From UBA12202 sp002691725 (GTDB lineage Bacteria > Pseudomonadota > Alphaproteobacteria > Puniceispirillales > UBA1172): a stretch of DNA of 64,000 nt. The notes beneath the pieces are model-generated. The model ran no database searches, was not told the DNA's origin, and saw only the letters and a program-made list of their open reading frames with translations. Both the position numbers and the translations under genes were made by a program. The DNA lies in NCBI GenBank assembly GCA_965660675.1, contig CBFIAU010000006.1:1-64000 (forward strand). The letters run 5' to 3'. Below, piece by piece: positions 44,241 to 52,778 of this stretch. Within the stretch, counting starts at the first letter, position 1, and each line of letters starts with the position of its first letter.

Positions 44241-45377
44241 ATGAAAGCGATCACCTGTATTGAAGATTTACGCGAAATGTATCAACGGCGAGTGCCGCGG
44301 ATGTTTTATGATTATGTTGATAGCGGCTCATGGACGGAAAGCACCTATCAAGCGAACGAAGATGATTTGCAAAACCTGATCTTTCGTCAGCGTGTCGCGA
44401 TTGATGTCAGCACGCGGAATACGGTTATGCCAATGTTGGGACAGATGCTGCCAATGCCAGTGGCACTAGCCCCAACTGGTTTAACCGGGATGCAATATGC
44501 TGATGGTGAGATTCTGGCGGCAAAGGCGGCGGCAGATTTTGGTGTGCCTTTTACGTTGTCGACCATGTCGATCTGTTCGATTGAGGATGTTGCCGAAAAT
44601 ACGGATAAGCCGTTTTGGTTTCAGCTTTATGTTATGCGGGATAGAGACTTTATCCGCCGTTTAATTGAACGTGCAAAGGCTGCGAATTGTTCTGCTTTGA
44701 TGTTAACGCTGGATTTACAGCTCATGGGACAGCGTCATAAAGATATCAAAAATGGCTTAAGCGCACCGCCTAAAATGACCATTGGCAATATCCTTAACAT
44801 GATGACAAAGCCGCATTGGTGCATGAATATGCTTGGCACTAAACGCCGGCAATTCCGCAATATTGTTGGCCATGTCAAAGGCATTAAAGATATGGCATCG
44901 CTGGCTGAATGGACGGCTGGTCAGTTTGATACCAGCTTGAATTGGGAAGATGTTAAAGATATCCGCAAGCAATGGGACGGGCCGCTAATCCTCAAAGGGA
45001 TTTTGGACGTTGAGGATGCAAAAATAGCGGCAAATATGGGCGTTGATGCTATTGTCGTCAGCAATCATGGCGGCCGTCAGTTGGATGGCACTTGTTCAGC
45101 GATACGGATGTTGCCGCATATTGTTGATGCCATTGGCAAACAGTCTGAGGTGTGGATGGATAGCGGCATCCGCTCGGGGCAGGATGTTTTACGGGCGATT
45201 GCTTGTGGGGCGCAAGGGACATTAATCGGTCGGGCTTTTCTATACGGGCTAGGGGCGATGGGGGAGCGTGGAGTGACGCGCGCGCTTGAGATTATTCATA
45301 AAGAGCTGGATTCAACGCTAGGGCTTTGTGGTCAGACAAATCTAGCTGATGTTGATCAGTCTATTTTGCTTCGTTAA
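44241..45377 (+). CDS. FMN-dependent alpha-hydroxyacid dehydrogenase (LldD-like)
   Basis: Oxidises L-lactate or a related 2-hydroxyacid with electrons going to the respiratory chain or oxygen. The TIM-barrel family features are FYDYVDSGSWTESTYQANED, PVALAPTGLTGMQYADGEIL, FWFQLYVMRDRDF, LMLTLDLQLMGQRHKDIKNG and the active-site SNHGGRQLDGT with the catalytic histidine near residue 277, then MDSGIRSGQDVLRAIACGAQ. 378 aa. An exact substrate cannot be read. Confidence 0.9.
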   Translation: MKAITCIEDLREMYQRRVPRMFYDYVDSGSWTESTYQANEDDLQNLIFRQRVAIDVSTRNTVMPMLGQMLPMPVALAPTGLTGMQYADGEILAAKAAADFGVPFTLSTMSICSIEDVAENTDKPFWFQLYVMRDRDFIRRLIERAKAANCSALMLTLDLQLMGQRHKDIKNGLSAPPKMTIGNILNMMTKPHWCMNMLGTKRRQFRNIVGHVKGIKDMASLAEWTAGQFDTSLNWEDVKDIRKQWDGPLILKGILDVEDAKIAANMGVDAIVVSNHGGRQLDGTCSAIRMLPHIVDAIGKQSEVWMDSGIRSGQDVLRAIACGAQGTLIGRAFLYGLGAMGERGVTRALEIIHKELDSTLGLCGQTNLADVDQSILLR

Positions 45378-45405
45378 CATTTTATAAGACGGTTATGTTG
45401 TGCCG

Positions 45406-46329
45406 CTAGGTTTTTTGAAATCGCGTCACTAAATAGACGCCAAAGGCGGCGAAGCAAAATCCGGTCAAGGGTATTGGCCCTAACGGCTCATTGATGCCAA
45501 AATAGGCAATGATCGCGGTCGTCGGCGGCACTAAAAACAGATATGATGTGGTGGCGGCAACGGTCTTGCGCTTGATCATAATCATCAAGATCACATAAGC
45601 GCCGGTCGATACCGCTAATATCTGCCATGATAGGGAATAGATAAACGGCGCCGCCCAGTCAATGGCTGGCACTTCAACGGTTAACACTAAGATACCAAAG
45701 AATAGACTAGCCGACAGCGCTTGGATCATATTGCTTTTCATCAGCGATATTTTGCCGCCAAGCCGTTTATGCAATAATGTCCCAATGGTGATTGATATCA
45801 ACGCCACCAGGCTGGCGACAATTCCGGTCACTGGCGGGTCAATGCTAAGCGATGGCCATAAGGCAAGAACAACGCCAATGAAGCCAAAGCCTATCCCTGT
45901 CCATTGCAGGCGTGTCGGCATTTCCGCGAATAAGAAGATCGCCAATGTTGTGGTCAATAGCGGCTGTGTTGAGACGATCAATGCCGCCATGGCTGATCCC
46001 AAGCCTGATGCCATGGCATAAAAACTTGCCCCTAAATAGCCGCCATGCAACAGCAAGCCAACAATGGCTGTGGCAAGGATAGGGTCTTTTGCGGCGTCTG
46101 ATCTGGCTTGTGATGGTGCTGCTTGAGATACACCTATTTGAGATGATGTTACTTGTTTGGACGACCATAGATATAACACCACCATGATTAGCCCAAAGAG
46201 CAGGAAGGTGATGAAAAACCGAACCCCCAAAAAGGCAAATGGCGTGGCATATTCAAGTCCGATTTTTGCGCTAACGAACGCCGATGACCACAATAACACA
46301 AAGATGAAAGGCAGGAGGTGAGTGAGCAT
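45406..46329 (-). CDS. EamA/DMT-family inner-membrane transporter
   Basis: A 307-residue protein with ten predicted hydrophobic helices in two EamA repeats: the first begins LPFIFVLLWSSAFVSAKIGL and includes LGSAMAALIVSTQPLLTTTL, the second ILAVSTGAYVILMIMIKR and SYLFLVPPTTAIIAYFGINE. Members export amino acids and metabolites. A loop of low complexity (SSKQVTSSQIGVSQAAPSQA) separates two early helices. Convergent with the hydroxyacid dehydrogenase. Confidence 0.88.
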   Translation of the reverse strand: MLTHLLPFIFVLLWSSAFVSAKIGLEYATPFAFLGVRFFITFLLFGLIMVVLYLWSSKQVTSSQIGVSQAAPSQARSDAAKDPILATAIVGLLLHGGYLGASFYAMASGLGSAMAALIVSTQPLLTTTLAIFLFAEMPTRLQWTGIGFGFIGVVLALWPSLSIDPPVTGIVASLVALISITIGTLLHKRLGGKISLMKSNMIQALSASLFFGILVLTVEVPAIDWAAPFIYSLSWQILAVSTGAYVILMIMIKRKTVAATTSYLFLVPPTTAIIAYFGINEPLGPIPLTGFCFAAFGVYLVTRFQKT

Positions 46330-46479
46330 TAATCTTCTTTATATGGCGCGGGATGTGATAATCCATGAAACCCAATCATATCGCAAAATCGGCGGATATC
46401 ATAAATAATAGTGTGAGGGCATAATAATTATATGTGGGCGGCGTTATTAAAGCTTTGCCATACTGTCTTTAGGCCATAA

Positions 46480-46520
46480 CTTTATCTTGAACTTTATCTT
46501 GGTGCAATGGCTTTATCTTG
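46480..46520. repeat. Three copies of CTTTATCTTG before the hydrolase gene
   Basis: CTTTATCTTG occurs at 46480-46489, 46492-46501 and 46511-46520, and the last two copies share a GGTG extension. The array ends ten bases before the next ATG, overlapping the leader or promoter. Confidence 0.6.
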
Positions 46521-46530
46521 GTGATAGATT

Positions 46531-47430
46531 ATGGGGATGAGCCAAATAGATACTGATTTTGATGACTTATTTACGCGCCAGGATGTCAATGTTAATGGCA
46601 TCACTCTGCATTGCCGCAAAGCTGGTGAGGGCAAGCCATTATTGCTTCTCCATGGCTATCCGCAAACAGGGTATATGTGGCATAAAATTGCCCCCGCACT
46701 CACGCAAAACTTCACCGTGATCATTCCTGACTTGCGCGGATATGGAAAGTCTGAAAAACCGCCAACTGATGCCCAGCATATGCCGTATTCTAAACGAGTT
46801 ATGGCGGCGGATATGGTGGCGCTAATGGCGCATTTCGGGTTTCCGCATTTTGCGGTAGCTGGCCATGATCGCGGCGCGAGAGTGGCGTTGCGCTTAGCCA
46901 GAGATCACAGAGACAAGGTGAGCCATTTAGCGGTGCTGGATATTGCCCCAACCGACAGCATGTATGAACAGGCGGATATGGCGTTTGGGCGTGCTTATTA
47001 TCACTGGTTTTTCCTCATTCAGCCGGCGCCTTTTCCTGAAACATTGATTGCGAGTAATCCGGATTTTTTCCTGACCCATAAACTAGGCCATTGGGGACGC
47101 ACGAAATCCGCCATCACCGATGCCGCCTATGCGGAATATCTGATCAGTTTTTCAAACCCTGACACGATCCATGCTAGTTGTGAGGATTATCGAGCCGCCG
47201 CCAGCATTGATCTTATCCATGATGCGGAAGATAAGGCAAACCTGCTCAATATCCCTGTGCTAGCGCTATGGGGAAAGGCGGGGTTTGTCGGTCAAGCCTA
47301 TGATGTTCGGGCGGAATGGCGGGCGGTGGCGCGTGATGTTAGTGGTCATGCTATCCCCGGCGGGCATTTTCTACCCGAAGAATCGCCGCATGATACCTTG
47401 GCCGCGCTAACCGAATTCTTGTCTGAATAG
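46531..47430 (+). CDS. Alpha/beta hydrolase, haloacetate dehalogenase-like
   Basis: The 299-residue protein follows the fluoroacetate dehalogenase/epoxide hydrolase pattern: LLLLHGYPQTGYMWHKIAPA near residue 34, IIPDLRGYGKSEKPP with the halide-region residues, nucleophile aspartate in VAGHDRGARVALRLA (residue ~112), and catalytic histidine in GHAIPGGHFLPEESP. A DRGA elbow with aspartate rather than serine supports a dehalogenase or epoxide hydrolase rather than an esterase. ATG 46537 is an alternative start. Substrate unproven. Confidence 0.83.
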   Translation: MGMSQIDTDFDDLFTRQDVNVNGITLHCRKAGEGKPLLLLHGYPQTGYMWHKIAPALTQNFTVIIPDLRGYGKSEKPPTDAQHMPYSKRVMAADMVALMAHFGFPHFAVAGHDRGARVALRLARDHRDKVSHLAVLDIAPTDSMYEQADMAFGRAYYHWFFLIQPAPFPETLIASNPDFFLTHKLGHWGRTKSAITDAAYAEYLISFSNPDTIHASCEDYRAAASIDLIHDAEDKANLLNIPVLALWGKAGFVGQAYDVRAEWRAVARDVSGHAIPGGHFLPEESPHDTLAALTEFLSE

Positions 47431-47494
47431 CGATATTTCCCAAAATAGCGATGCTATCAAGACTGGCTTCTCAAATTAAGTCAGCGCAAAATAT

Positions 47495-47568
47495 TGGAGC
47501 GGTCGACCAGACTCGAACTGGCCCTAAGAGCTTGGAAGGCTCTTGTGCTACCACTACACCACGACCGC
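47495..47568 (-). tRNA. tRNA-Gly (anticodon TCC)
   Basis: On the minus strand the acceptor GCGGTCG pairs with CGACCGC, followed by T and an encoded CCA (47495-47497). The anticodon stem AGAGC/GCTCT holds the loop CTTCCAA with TCC. T arm GCCAG-TTCGAGT-CTGGT is intact. Confidence 0.96.
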
Positions 47569-47965
47569 AGATAAGGCTTATCAGTCCTGATAACCAAGCC
47601 CTATTTCAAAAAATACATATCATTCGCAATCAAAAATTAAAAGGCTTTTATTTACGCCTCACACCCTGACACAATTCTGGCATCAGACCTTCGTATCGGA
47701 TAACGTAAGCATGGTCAGGTTGAGCATCAACCATTGGTCTCATTAAATTTTTTATAAAATAGTTGCTCCTGTTAAGTCATTTTTAACTTTTGCCTGATAT
47801 TTTAATCAGTAACGGCTTTTTGCGCGTTCACTGTTTTTTTGTGTTGTTTAGTTCGTTTTCCTTGGTGCCCGCACTCACTAGCCAAAAATATTTATTTATT
47901 TTTGTTAATAAATACATGGCTTTAATTTAGTCGCCTCAATTCTTCCAGGAAAGGATATAGACACC
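47569..47965. other. Non-coding stretch before the VCBS lipoprotein gene
   Basis: About 400 bases without a supportable gene. The part near the tRNA could hold its promoter; the right half is T-rich (runs at 47825-47840 and 47886-47910) and ends with AGGAAAGGA as a ribosome-binding site for the ATG at 47966. No clear hairpin or repeat was seen. Confidence 0.5.
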
Positions 47966-49132
47966 ATGCCAAACGAACTAAAGTTACCTCTCAATGGTTC
48001 AACACACCTATCTTCAAATGGGTCTTCTTCAAAAAAATCATCCCGTATTGGCTCATCGACAGTCACGGCTATGGTTTGGACTATATCTGGCATTGTGCTT
48101 GCCGCTTGTACAAACAACAAGTTTGTTGACCGAAATGTCACTAGCACGGATGGCGGCTCAAGTAGCGCGGATGGCGGCTCAAGCAGTCTTGTGCCCGGTG
48201 GGGGCATTAGTGGCGACACCACTGTGCGTGTTGTCGATGGCCCGGTCAAAGGTGCGGCGGTCTATTTTGATCTGGATAACGATGGCACGGTTTCTCAAGA
48301 AGAACGGATGCAGCAAACTGATGATAATGGACGGCCACTTTACATCACTGATGAGAATGGTGAGGCTGAGGTTCCAGACAGATTTGCCACAACGCGCTTT
48401 CTTGCGGTTGTTGAAGGCGCTACTGATACTGCGACAGGAGAGGTACTGTCGAGTGAGTATTATTCCCTTCCTAGTGGCATGCTAGCCACCCCAATAACAG
48501 ATTTGTTGAATGATGCGCCGAGCGATGATCAGGCCGACGCATCAGGGGAGACGGGAACATTTGGATCAACCACGATCAACTACAACAAGATAAGCTTTGT
48601 ACTTGGTAGCTCAACTATTGAAGGCGGAGTGGGTGTTCTTTTGCCGGGAGGCACTGATACTGATGTCACAATCAATTATGATATTACTGGCGATGATGCG
48701 ACAACGGTTCAAGATGTTGTCAATGCGATCAACGGCCATGGCAACCTGAACCAGCTGGTAACAGCATCCTATAAAGTCCCCGATGGTGGAATTGTGGCGG
48801 TTAAACTGTCCGGTGATACTGCGGCAAGCGGCTCTTATACCATTGATGATCCTGATGCCGGCGATCCCGTTGGCACCCTCACTCTGCAAGTTCGTGAGGG
48901 AACCAACGGAGTATACACTGATGTCACATCTGGGGGGGTAAATATCGAAGGGACTTATGGTGATCTTTCTATCAATTCTGCTGGCGTCTGGACCTATACG
49001 CTGGATGATGCAGATGCCGATACCGTGGCGCTTACTGCCGATGCTACTGAGACCTTCCAGATACGAGTCGAGGATGATGGAGGTCTTACTTCAGAGGTCG
49101 AAACGCTGACAATCACCATTGACGTTGTCTGA
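47966..49132 (+). CDS. VCBS-repeat surface lipoprotein
   Basis: A 388-residue exported protein. An n-region of about 30 residues precedes a hydrophobic segment and lipobox (SGIVLAAC, Cys near residue 48), then a tandem linker (DGGSSSADGGSSS). The next part (VRVVDGPVKGAAVYFDLDND through TPITDLL) resembles the adhesin-type calcium-rich module with DLDNDG. The C-terminal 100 residues match the VCBS motif: GTYGDLSINSAGVWTYTLDD and TFQIRVEDDGG with TLTITIDV at the end. Such proteins mediate adhesion. Only one VCBS unit is present, whereas relatives are often very large, so truncation or a compact variant are both possible. Confidence 0.75.
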   Translation: MPNELKLPLNGSTHLSSNGSSSKKSSRIGSSTVTAMVWTISGIVLAACTNNKFVDRNVTSTDGGSSSADGGSSSLVPGGGISGDTTVRVVDGPVKGAAVYFDLDNDGTVSQEERMQQTDDNGRPLYITDENGEAEVPDRFATTRFLAVVEGATDTATGEVLSSEYYSLPSGMLATPITDLLNDAPSDDQADASGETGTFGSTTINYNKISFVLGSSTIEGGVGVLLPGGTDTDVTINYDITGDDATTVQDVVNAINGHGNLNQLVTASYKVPDGGIVAVKLSGDTAASGSYTIDDPDAGDPVGTLTLQVREGTNGVYTDVTSGGVNIEGTYGDLSINSAGVWTYTLDDADADTVALTADATETFQIRVEDDGGLTSEVETLTITIDVV

Positions 49133-49465
49133 CCGCGACTTGACCTGATGAGACCCAAATAAGGCCTTAGCGTGTGTCTTCCGCACACCATGGCCATGGC
49201 CACCAAACATGCCCTTGACAAGCAATAGCTTGTCAAGGGCATGACGTCAGCCGACATGGTCTCTCTGGAACATGGGTCTCTAGATCAAGATGATTCTTCT
49301 GCAAATCGCCTCAATTGCGACTATCGTCACTGCCTTGCAATACTTCAATTAGGTTCATTTGCCTTCTAAAACGCATCAGTGACCTGTGACTAGCTTCCTT
49401 TAGCGGCATTTATCGCTTCTGAAAAGATGCTACGCTATATCATACCCATAAAGTGAGGGCAAAGC
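49133..49465. other. Non-coding stretch between VCBS gene and hemH
   Basis: About 330 bases with no supportable gene. It holds the long hairpin annotated at 49208-49243, a small GTGTG...CACAC stem near 49171, and a CCATGGCCATGG repeat near 49188. The rest is without visible structure. Confidence 0.5.
49208..49243. terminator. Perfect 16-bp hairpin downstream of the VCBS gene
   Basis: CATGCCCTTGACAAGC (49208-49223) is followed by AATA and its exact reverse complement (49228-49243). Such a long perfect stem is terminator-like, but neither strand has a clear following U-tract. It sits 75 bases after the VCBS stop. Confidence 0.6.
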
Positions 49466-50503
49466 TTATAGCCAGCCTGCGATATTCTCATCAACCAGTG
49501 TCTTGATGACTTTCATGCCGTTATCGCTATCATTAAGGCACGGAATATAAGTAAATGTCTTACCGCCATTTTCAATAAACTCCTCGCGGCCTTCCATATT
49601 TAATTCTTCCAGTGTTTCCAGACAATCGGCGCTAAACCCCGGAGCAACAATCGCCATATGTTCGATGCCATCATGAGCAAGTTGTTCAATCGTCTCATCA
49701 GTATAAGGTTGTAGCCACGGCTCTCGGCCAAAACGAGACTGAAAGCTGACTTTGAAGGTGTCATCTGACCATTTCAGCTCCTCTTTCAGAAGCCGTGCTG
49801 TTTTCATACATTGGCAATGATAAGGATCACCCTGAACAAAATAGCGTTGCGGAATACCATGAAATGACGTCAGCAAGACATCAGGTATATTGCCCTTGGT
49901 TGCCGTTTTAATGCTGTTGGCGAGGGCTTTGATATAGACAGGGTGATCATGCCAAGGCGCGACTGTTCGCACGGCAGGCTGCCAGCGCTGTTTGATCATC
50001 CATGCAAACACCTCATCCTGAACCGTTGCGGTTGTGGCGGCGGCATATTGCGGATAAAGTGGCACAATTAACAATCGGTTACAGCCTGCTTGCTTTAGCT
50101 CATTTAACCTGTCGGGTATTGACGGCCTGCCATAACGCATGGCCCAGCTCACCATAAAACGATCGCTATCATGGCCATCAGACATCATCATTCTGGTCAG
50201 ATATTCAGCTTGCAGGCGCGTGTATTTACGCAAAGGGGAGCCATCCTTGTCATCAAGCCAGATGCGGGCATATGCCTCACCTGATTTGGATGGACGGCGC
50301 AATAAAATAATACAGTTGAGGATAAACCACCATAACAGACGAGGAGCCTCTACGACCCGCCGGTCAGATAAAAACTGTTTCAGATAACGGCGCATTGAAC
50401 GGTAATCCGTCCCATCGGGCGTTCCTAAATTAACAATAAGAATGCCGGTTTTAGGATGGCGTGGCCATTGCGGATGATCATCAGGATACGATTTAACTGT
50501 CAT
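49466..50503 (-). CDS. hemH: Ferrochelatase
   Basis: Inserts iron into protoporphyrin IX in the last step of heme synthesis. The N-terminal ILIVNLGTPDGTDYRSMRRY, the active-site region LLTSFHGIPQRYFVQGDPYH near residue 195 (catalytic histidine), VSFQSRFGREPWLQPYTDET and CLETLEELNMEGREEFIENG are diagnostic. 345 aa. It precedes (on the same strand as) ctrA and the DUF3553 gene in transcription direction, an arrangement of separate units. Confidence 0.96.
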   Translation of the reverse strand: MTVKSYPDDHPQWPRHPKTGILIVNLGTPDGTDYRSMRRYLKQFLSDRRVVEAPRLLWWFILNCIILLRRPSKSGEAYARIWLDDKDGSPLRKYTRLQAEYLTRMMMSDGHDSDRFMVSWAMRYGRPSIPDRLNELKQAGCNRLLIVPLYPQYAAATTATVQDEVFAWMIKQRWQPAVRTVAPWHDHPVYIKALANSIKTATKGNIPDVLLTSFHGIPQRYFVQGDPYHCQCMKTARLLKEELKWSDDTFKVSFQSRFGREPWLQPYTDETIEQLAHDGIEHMAIVAPGFSADCLETLEELNMEGREEFIENGGKTFTYIPCLNDSDNGMKVIKTLVDENIAGWL

Positions 50504-50601
50504 GCGTCATGATATGAGGCTAAATCGTAATAAAAACAACCCCTCAGAAAGCATATTTTTCAATTGATCTATTCCTCATATGAGCCTTTATATGAGCCGC
50601 T

Positions 50602-50793
50602 TTACGGGTTTCTGTCCGCGTGGATCAACTGAGCAAAATCAGTATGGATGACTTGTTTGCCCGCGTGATCAAAATTGACGGTGATGCGTTGTCCTACGGC
50701 AGATTGAACCTGACCTATTCCCCAGTCAGGCTCAGCCGGAAGGCGAACAAAGTCGCCTGGCTCAAATTGAATGTAAGACGGCGTGCTAGTCAT
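50602..50793 (-). CDS. DUF3553 protein
   Basis: A 63-residue protein matching the alphaproteobacterial DUF3553 family: FEPGDFVRLPAEPDWGIGQV, GQRITVNFDHAGKQVI. Members are often near ctrA, as here. The compact SH3-like beta-barrel suggests a nucleic-acid or protein contact, but function is unknown. Start ATG at 50793. Confidence 0.85.
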   Translation of the reverse strand: MTSTPSYIQFEPGDFVRLPAEPDWGIGQVQSAVGQRITVNFDHAGKQVIHTDFAQLIHADRNP

Positions 50794-50937
50794 AGGACTC
50801 AGGTTAACCTGACGCCGCGCATAACCGCAACCAAAATACAGCCAACACTAACCCGAAACCCTCAATCCCCCTGATCAATCCCCCTGATCAATTCCCCTGA
50901 ACAGCGTTTAATGGAAAGCTCCTGCTGGGCAACGGGT

Positions 50938-51628
50938 TTAATGAGAAGGGACGGGATAATCACGCAACGAATAGCCTTGTCCCCAAATGGTATGAATGAA
51001 GTTTTTGCCATTGGCACGATCGGCCAGCTTTTTCCGCAGCTTACAAACGAACACATCAATAATTTTCAATTCAGATTCATCGCGGCCATTATATAAATGA
51101 TTGATCAGTTGCGTTTTGCTGATTGTGCCGCCCTTGCGTAAGGCCAAGCACTTCTAGGATTTGCACTTCTTTGCCCGTTAAATCGACCTCAACGCCAGCA
51201 ACAGATACCATTCGAGTGCTGAGATTGATCGAAATAGGGCCAGTCGTAATCACCGAATCGCTATGCCCATTATGCCGTCTGACGATGGCCGTTAGATTGG
51301 CGACAAGCTCCTGCCGATCAAATGGCTTCGTCAAATAGCCATCAGCACCTGAACGCAAGGCAACCACCTTATCTGTTGTTGATGTCCGCCCCGATACAAT
51401 TAAGACAGGGGTTTCAATTTTACTGCCACGAAGTGTTTTAGATAAACGGATACCATCACTATCAGGCAGGTTAATATCCAGAATAATGGCATCATAGCAA
51501 TGATCAGTAGCGGCAATCAATCCGTCTTCGGCAGTGCCACAAATAACTGAGAAATGACCCTCATCTGATAGGGCAAGAGAAAGGGATTTACTTATAATTG
51601 GATCATCTTCAACAATTAACACATTCAT
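50938..51628 (-). pseudogene. ctrA: CtrA cell-cycle response regulator with a single-base frameshift
   Basis: OmpR-family regulator that controls cell-cycle and motility genes in Alphaproteobacteria. From ATG 51628 (AGGAG upstream) a receiver domain runs MNVLIVEDDPIISKSLSLAL to LILDINLPDSDG-like IILDINLPDSDG with the phosphoacceptor Asp51, exactly the Caulobacter position, and KPFDRQELVANL. Near 51144-51145 one extra base (G on the coding strand, CTTGGCC) shifts the frame. Removing it restores LEVLALRKGGTISKTQLI and the DNA-binding domain ELKIIDVFVCKLRKKLADRA, IWGQGYSLRDY, giving 229 aa, almost the Caulobacter length (231). Without correction the product lacks its DNA-binding half. Real loss, +1 recoding at CTT-G and assembly error are the three readings. 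Confidence 0.85.
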
Positions 51629-52090
51629 TTATAGACTCCTAAAATTTGTTAACTGCTTTATGTGGTTAGTTCAAAATAACGCAGGTTTCTTTCCGCGCTC
51701 ATAACAGCAATTGAGTTGCAATTCGTTAATTTATTTAATAATACCCATTGCTAAACTTCCCTTGACTAAAGGCTACAAGCCCTTATGAGAGTAATATTCC
51801 GATTATCTAATTCGTTAGCAAATCAATAATTCGTGATGTGTGTTTGAATCTGCGCTGATGGCTGTTGAAAGACTTTAAGTTAAGGCGCTTATCAAAAAAC
51901 ACAGAATTTTTTTAATTTTTGTTAAAAACTGGGTTGCGTAGATGAGGCGAGGTTAATATATATATTGCTATAGCATATTCTAATTCATAAATTCCCTGTT
52001 TTAAGTTTGAAGGTTAAGTTTTGAAGACAAGTTCATTCATGAGGTTGCAAATTAATTCCGCCTTTTACATATTTATGAGCGAGGGTAAAA
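51629..52090. promoter_or_regulatory. Divergent ctrA-dksA control region
   Basis: A 462-base AT-rich spacer between divergent ctrA and dksA. It contains several TTAA words (for example TTAATTTTTGTTAA near 51914-51927, spaced by six rather than the seven bases of the CtrA consensus), paired AATTCGTTA blocks near 51720 and 51810, and one GANTC site near 51846 (GAATC). Promoters for both genes must lie here, but none is clear by eye. Confidence 0.45.
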
Positions 52091-52552
52091 ATGAGCACAT
52101 CATCTAAGAAAACGACAACATCAAAGAAACTTGATGCTCCGATTATTTTACCAGATGGATATCGTCCAACTGAAAAAGAAGATTTCATGAATCCGGTGCA
52201 GATTGAATATTTCCGCCAAAAATTATTAAAGTGGAAAGATGATTTGCTATCAGAAGCATCTGAGACGCTTAACAACCTGTCACAGGAAAATCTTCAGAAG
52301 CCCGATGTCACAGATCGAGCTCAAGTCGAAAGTGATACGTCAATCCGTTTGCGAACACGCGATCGGGAAAGAAAACTGTTGTCAAAAATTGAAGCGGCCT
52401 TACAGCGAATTGATAACGGAACCTATGGCTATTGTGAAGAAACAGATGAGCCGATTAGCCTGAAACGGCTAGAAGCCCGTCCCATTGCCTCATTATCTTT
52501 GGACGCACAAGAGCGGCATGAGCGCAATGAAAGAACCCATAGAGACGATTAG
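52091..52552 (+). CDS. dksA: DksA-family RNA polymerase-binding factor, zinc-less type
   Basis: Binds the secondary channel of RNA polymerase with ppGpp to adjust rRNA and amino-acid promoters. The coiled-coil region (YFRQKLLKWKDDLLSEASET to ERKLLSKIEAALQRIDNGTY) ends in GYCEETDEPISLKRLEARPI ASLSLDAQERHE. Only one of the four cysteines of the classic zinc finger is left, as in several alphaproteobacterial DksA proteins. A non-conserved basic N-terminus of about 35 residues precedes the core. 153 aa. Preceded by GAGGG. Confidence 0.92.
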   Translation: MSTSSKKTTTSKKLDAPIILPDGYRPTEKEDFMNPVQIEYFRQKLLKWKDDLLSEASETLNNLSQENLQKPDVTDRAQVESDTSIRLRTRDRERKLLSKIEAALQRIDNGTYGYCEETDEPISLKRLEARPIASLSLDAQERHERNERTHRDD

Positions 52553-52778
52553 TATAAATATAAAATATTAGCCTATGCTGCTTAGCCACTGAAAATAAAA
52601 GGTTATATCGATTTTTTATGGATGATGATTTTAATCTCGTCACGTTAACCTTTTGTCAACTTTCTTAATGTATAATCTTCACCATTAACAAATCATTTAT
52701 TGTTAATGCTCATGTCAGCGATTTTAGTTGCCTTTTTTGTTATGTGTGCTGGCCTAACAAAAACCTGGATATTACATT

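Noticed and set aside
44166..46520. Possible CRISPR array from short direct repeats.
   Set aside because: Only two or three copies, no uniform spacers and no cas genes.
51629..52090. CtrA binding sites (TTAA-N7-TTAA) in the ctrA-dksA spacer.
   Set aside because: The closest match has six intervening bases and the spacer is so AT-rich that TTAA words are expected by chance.
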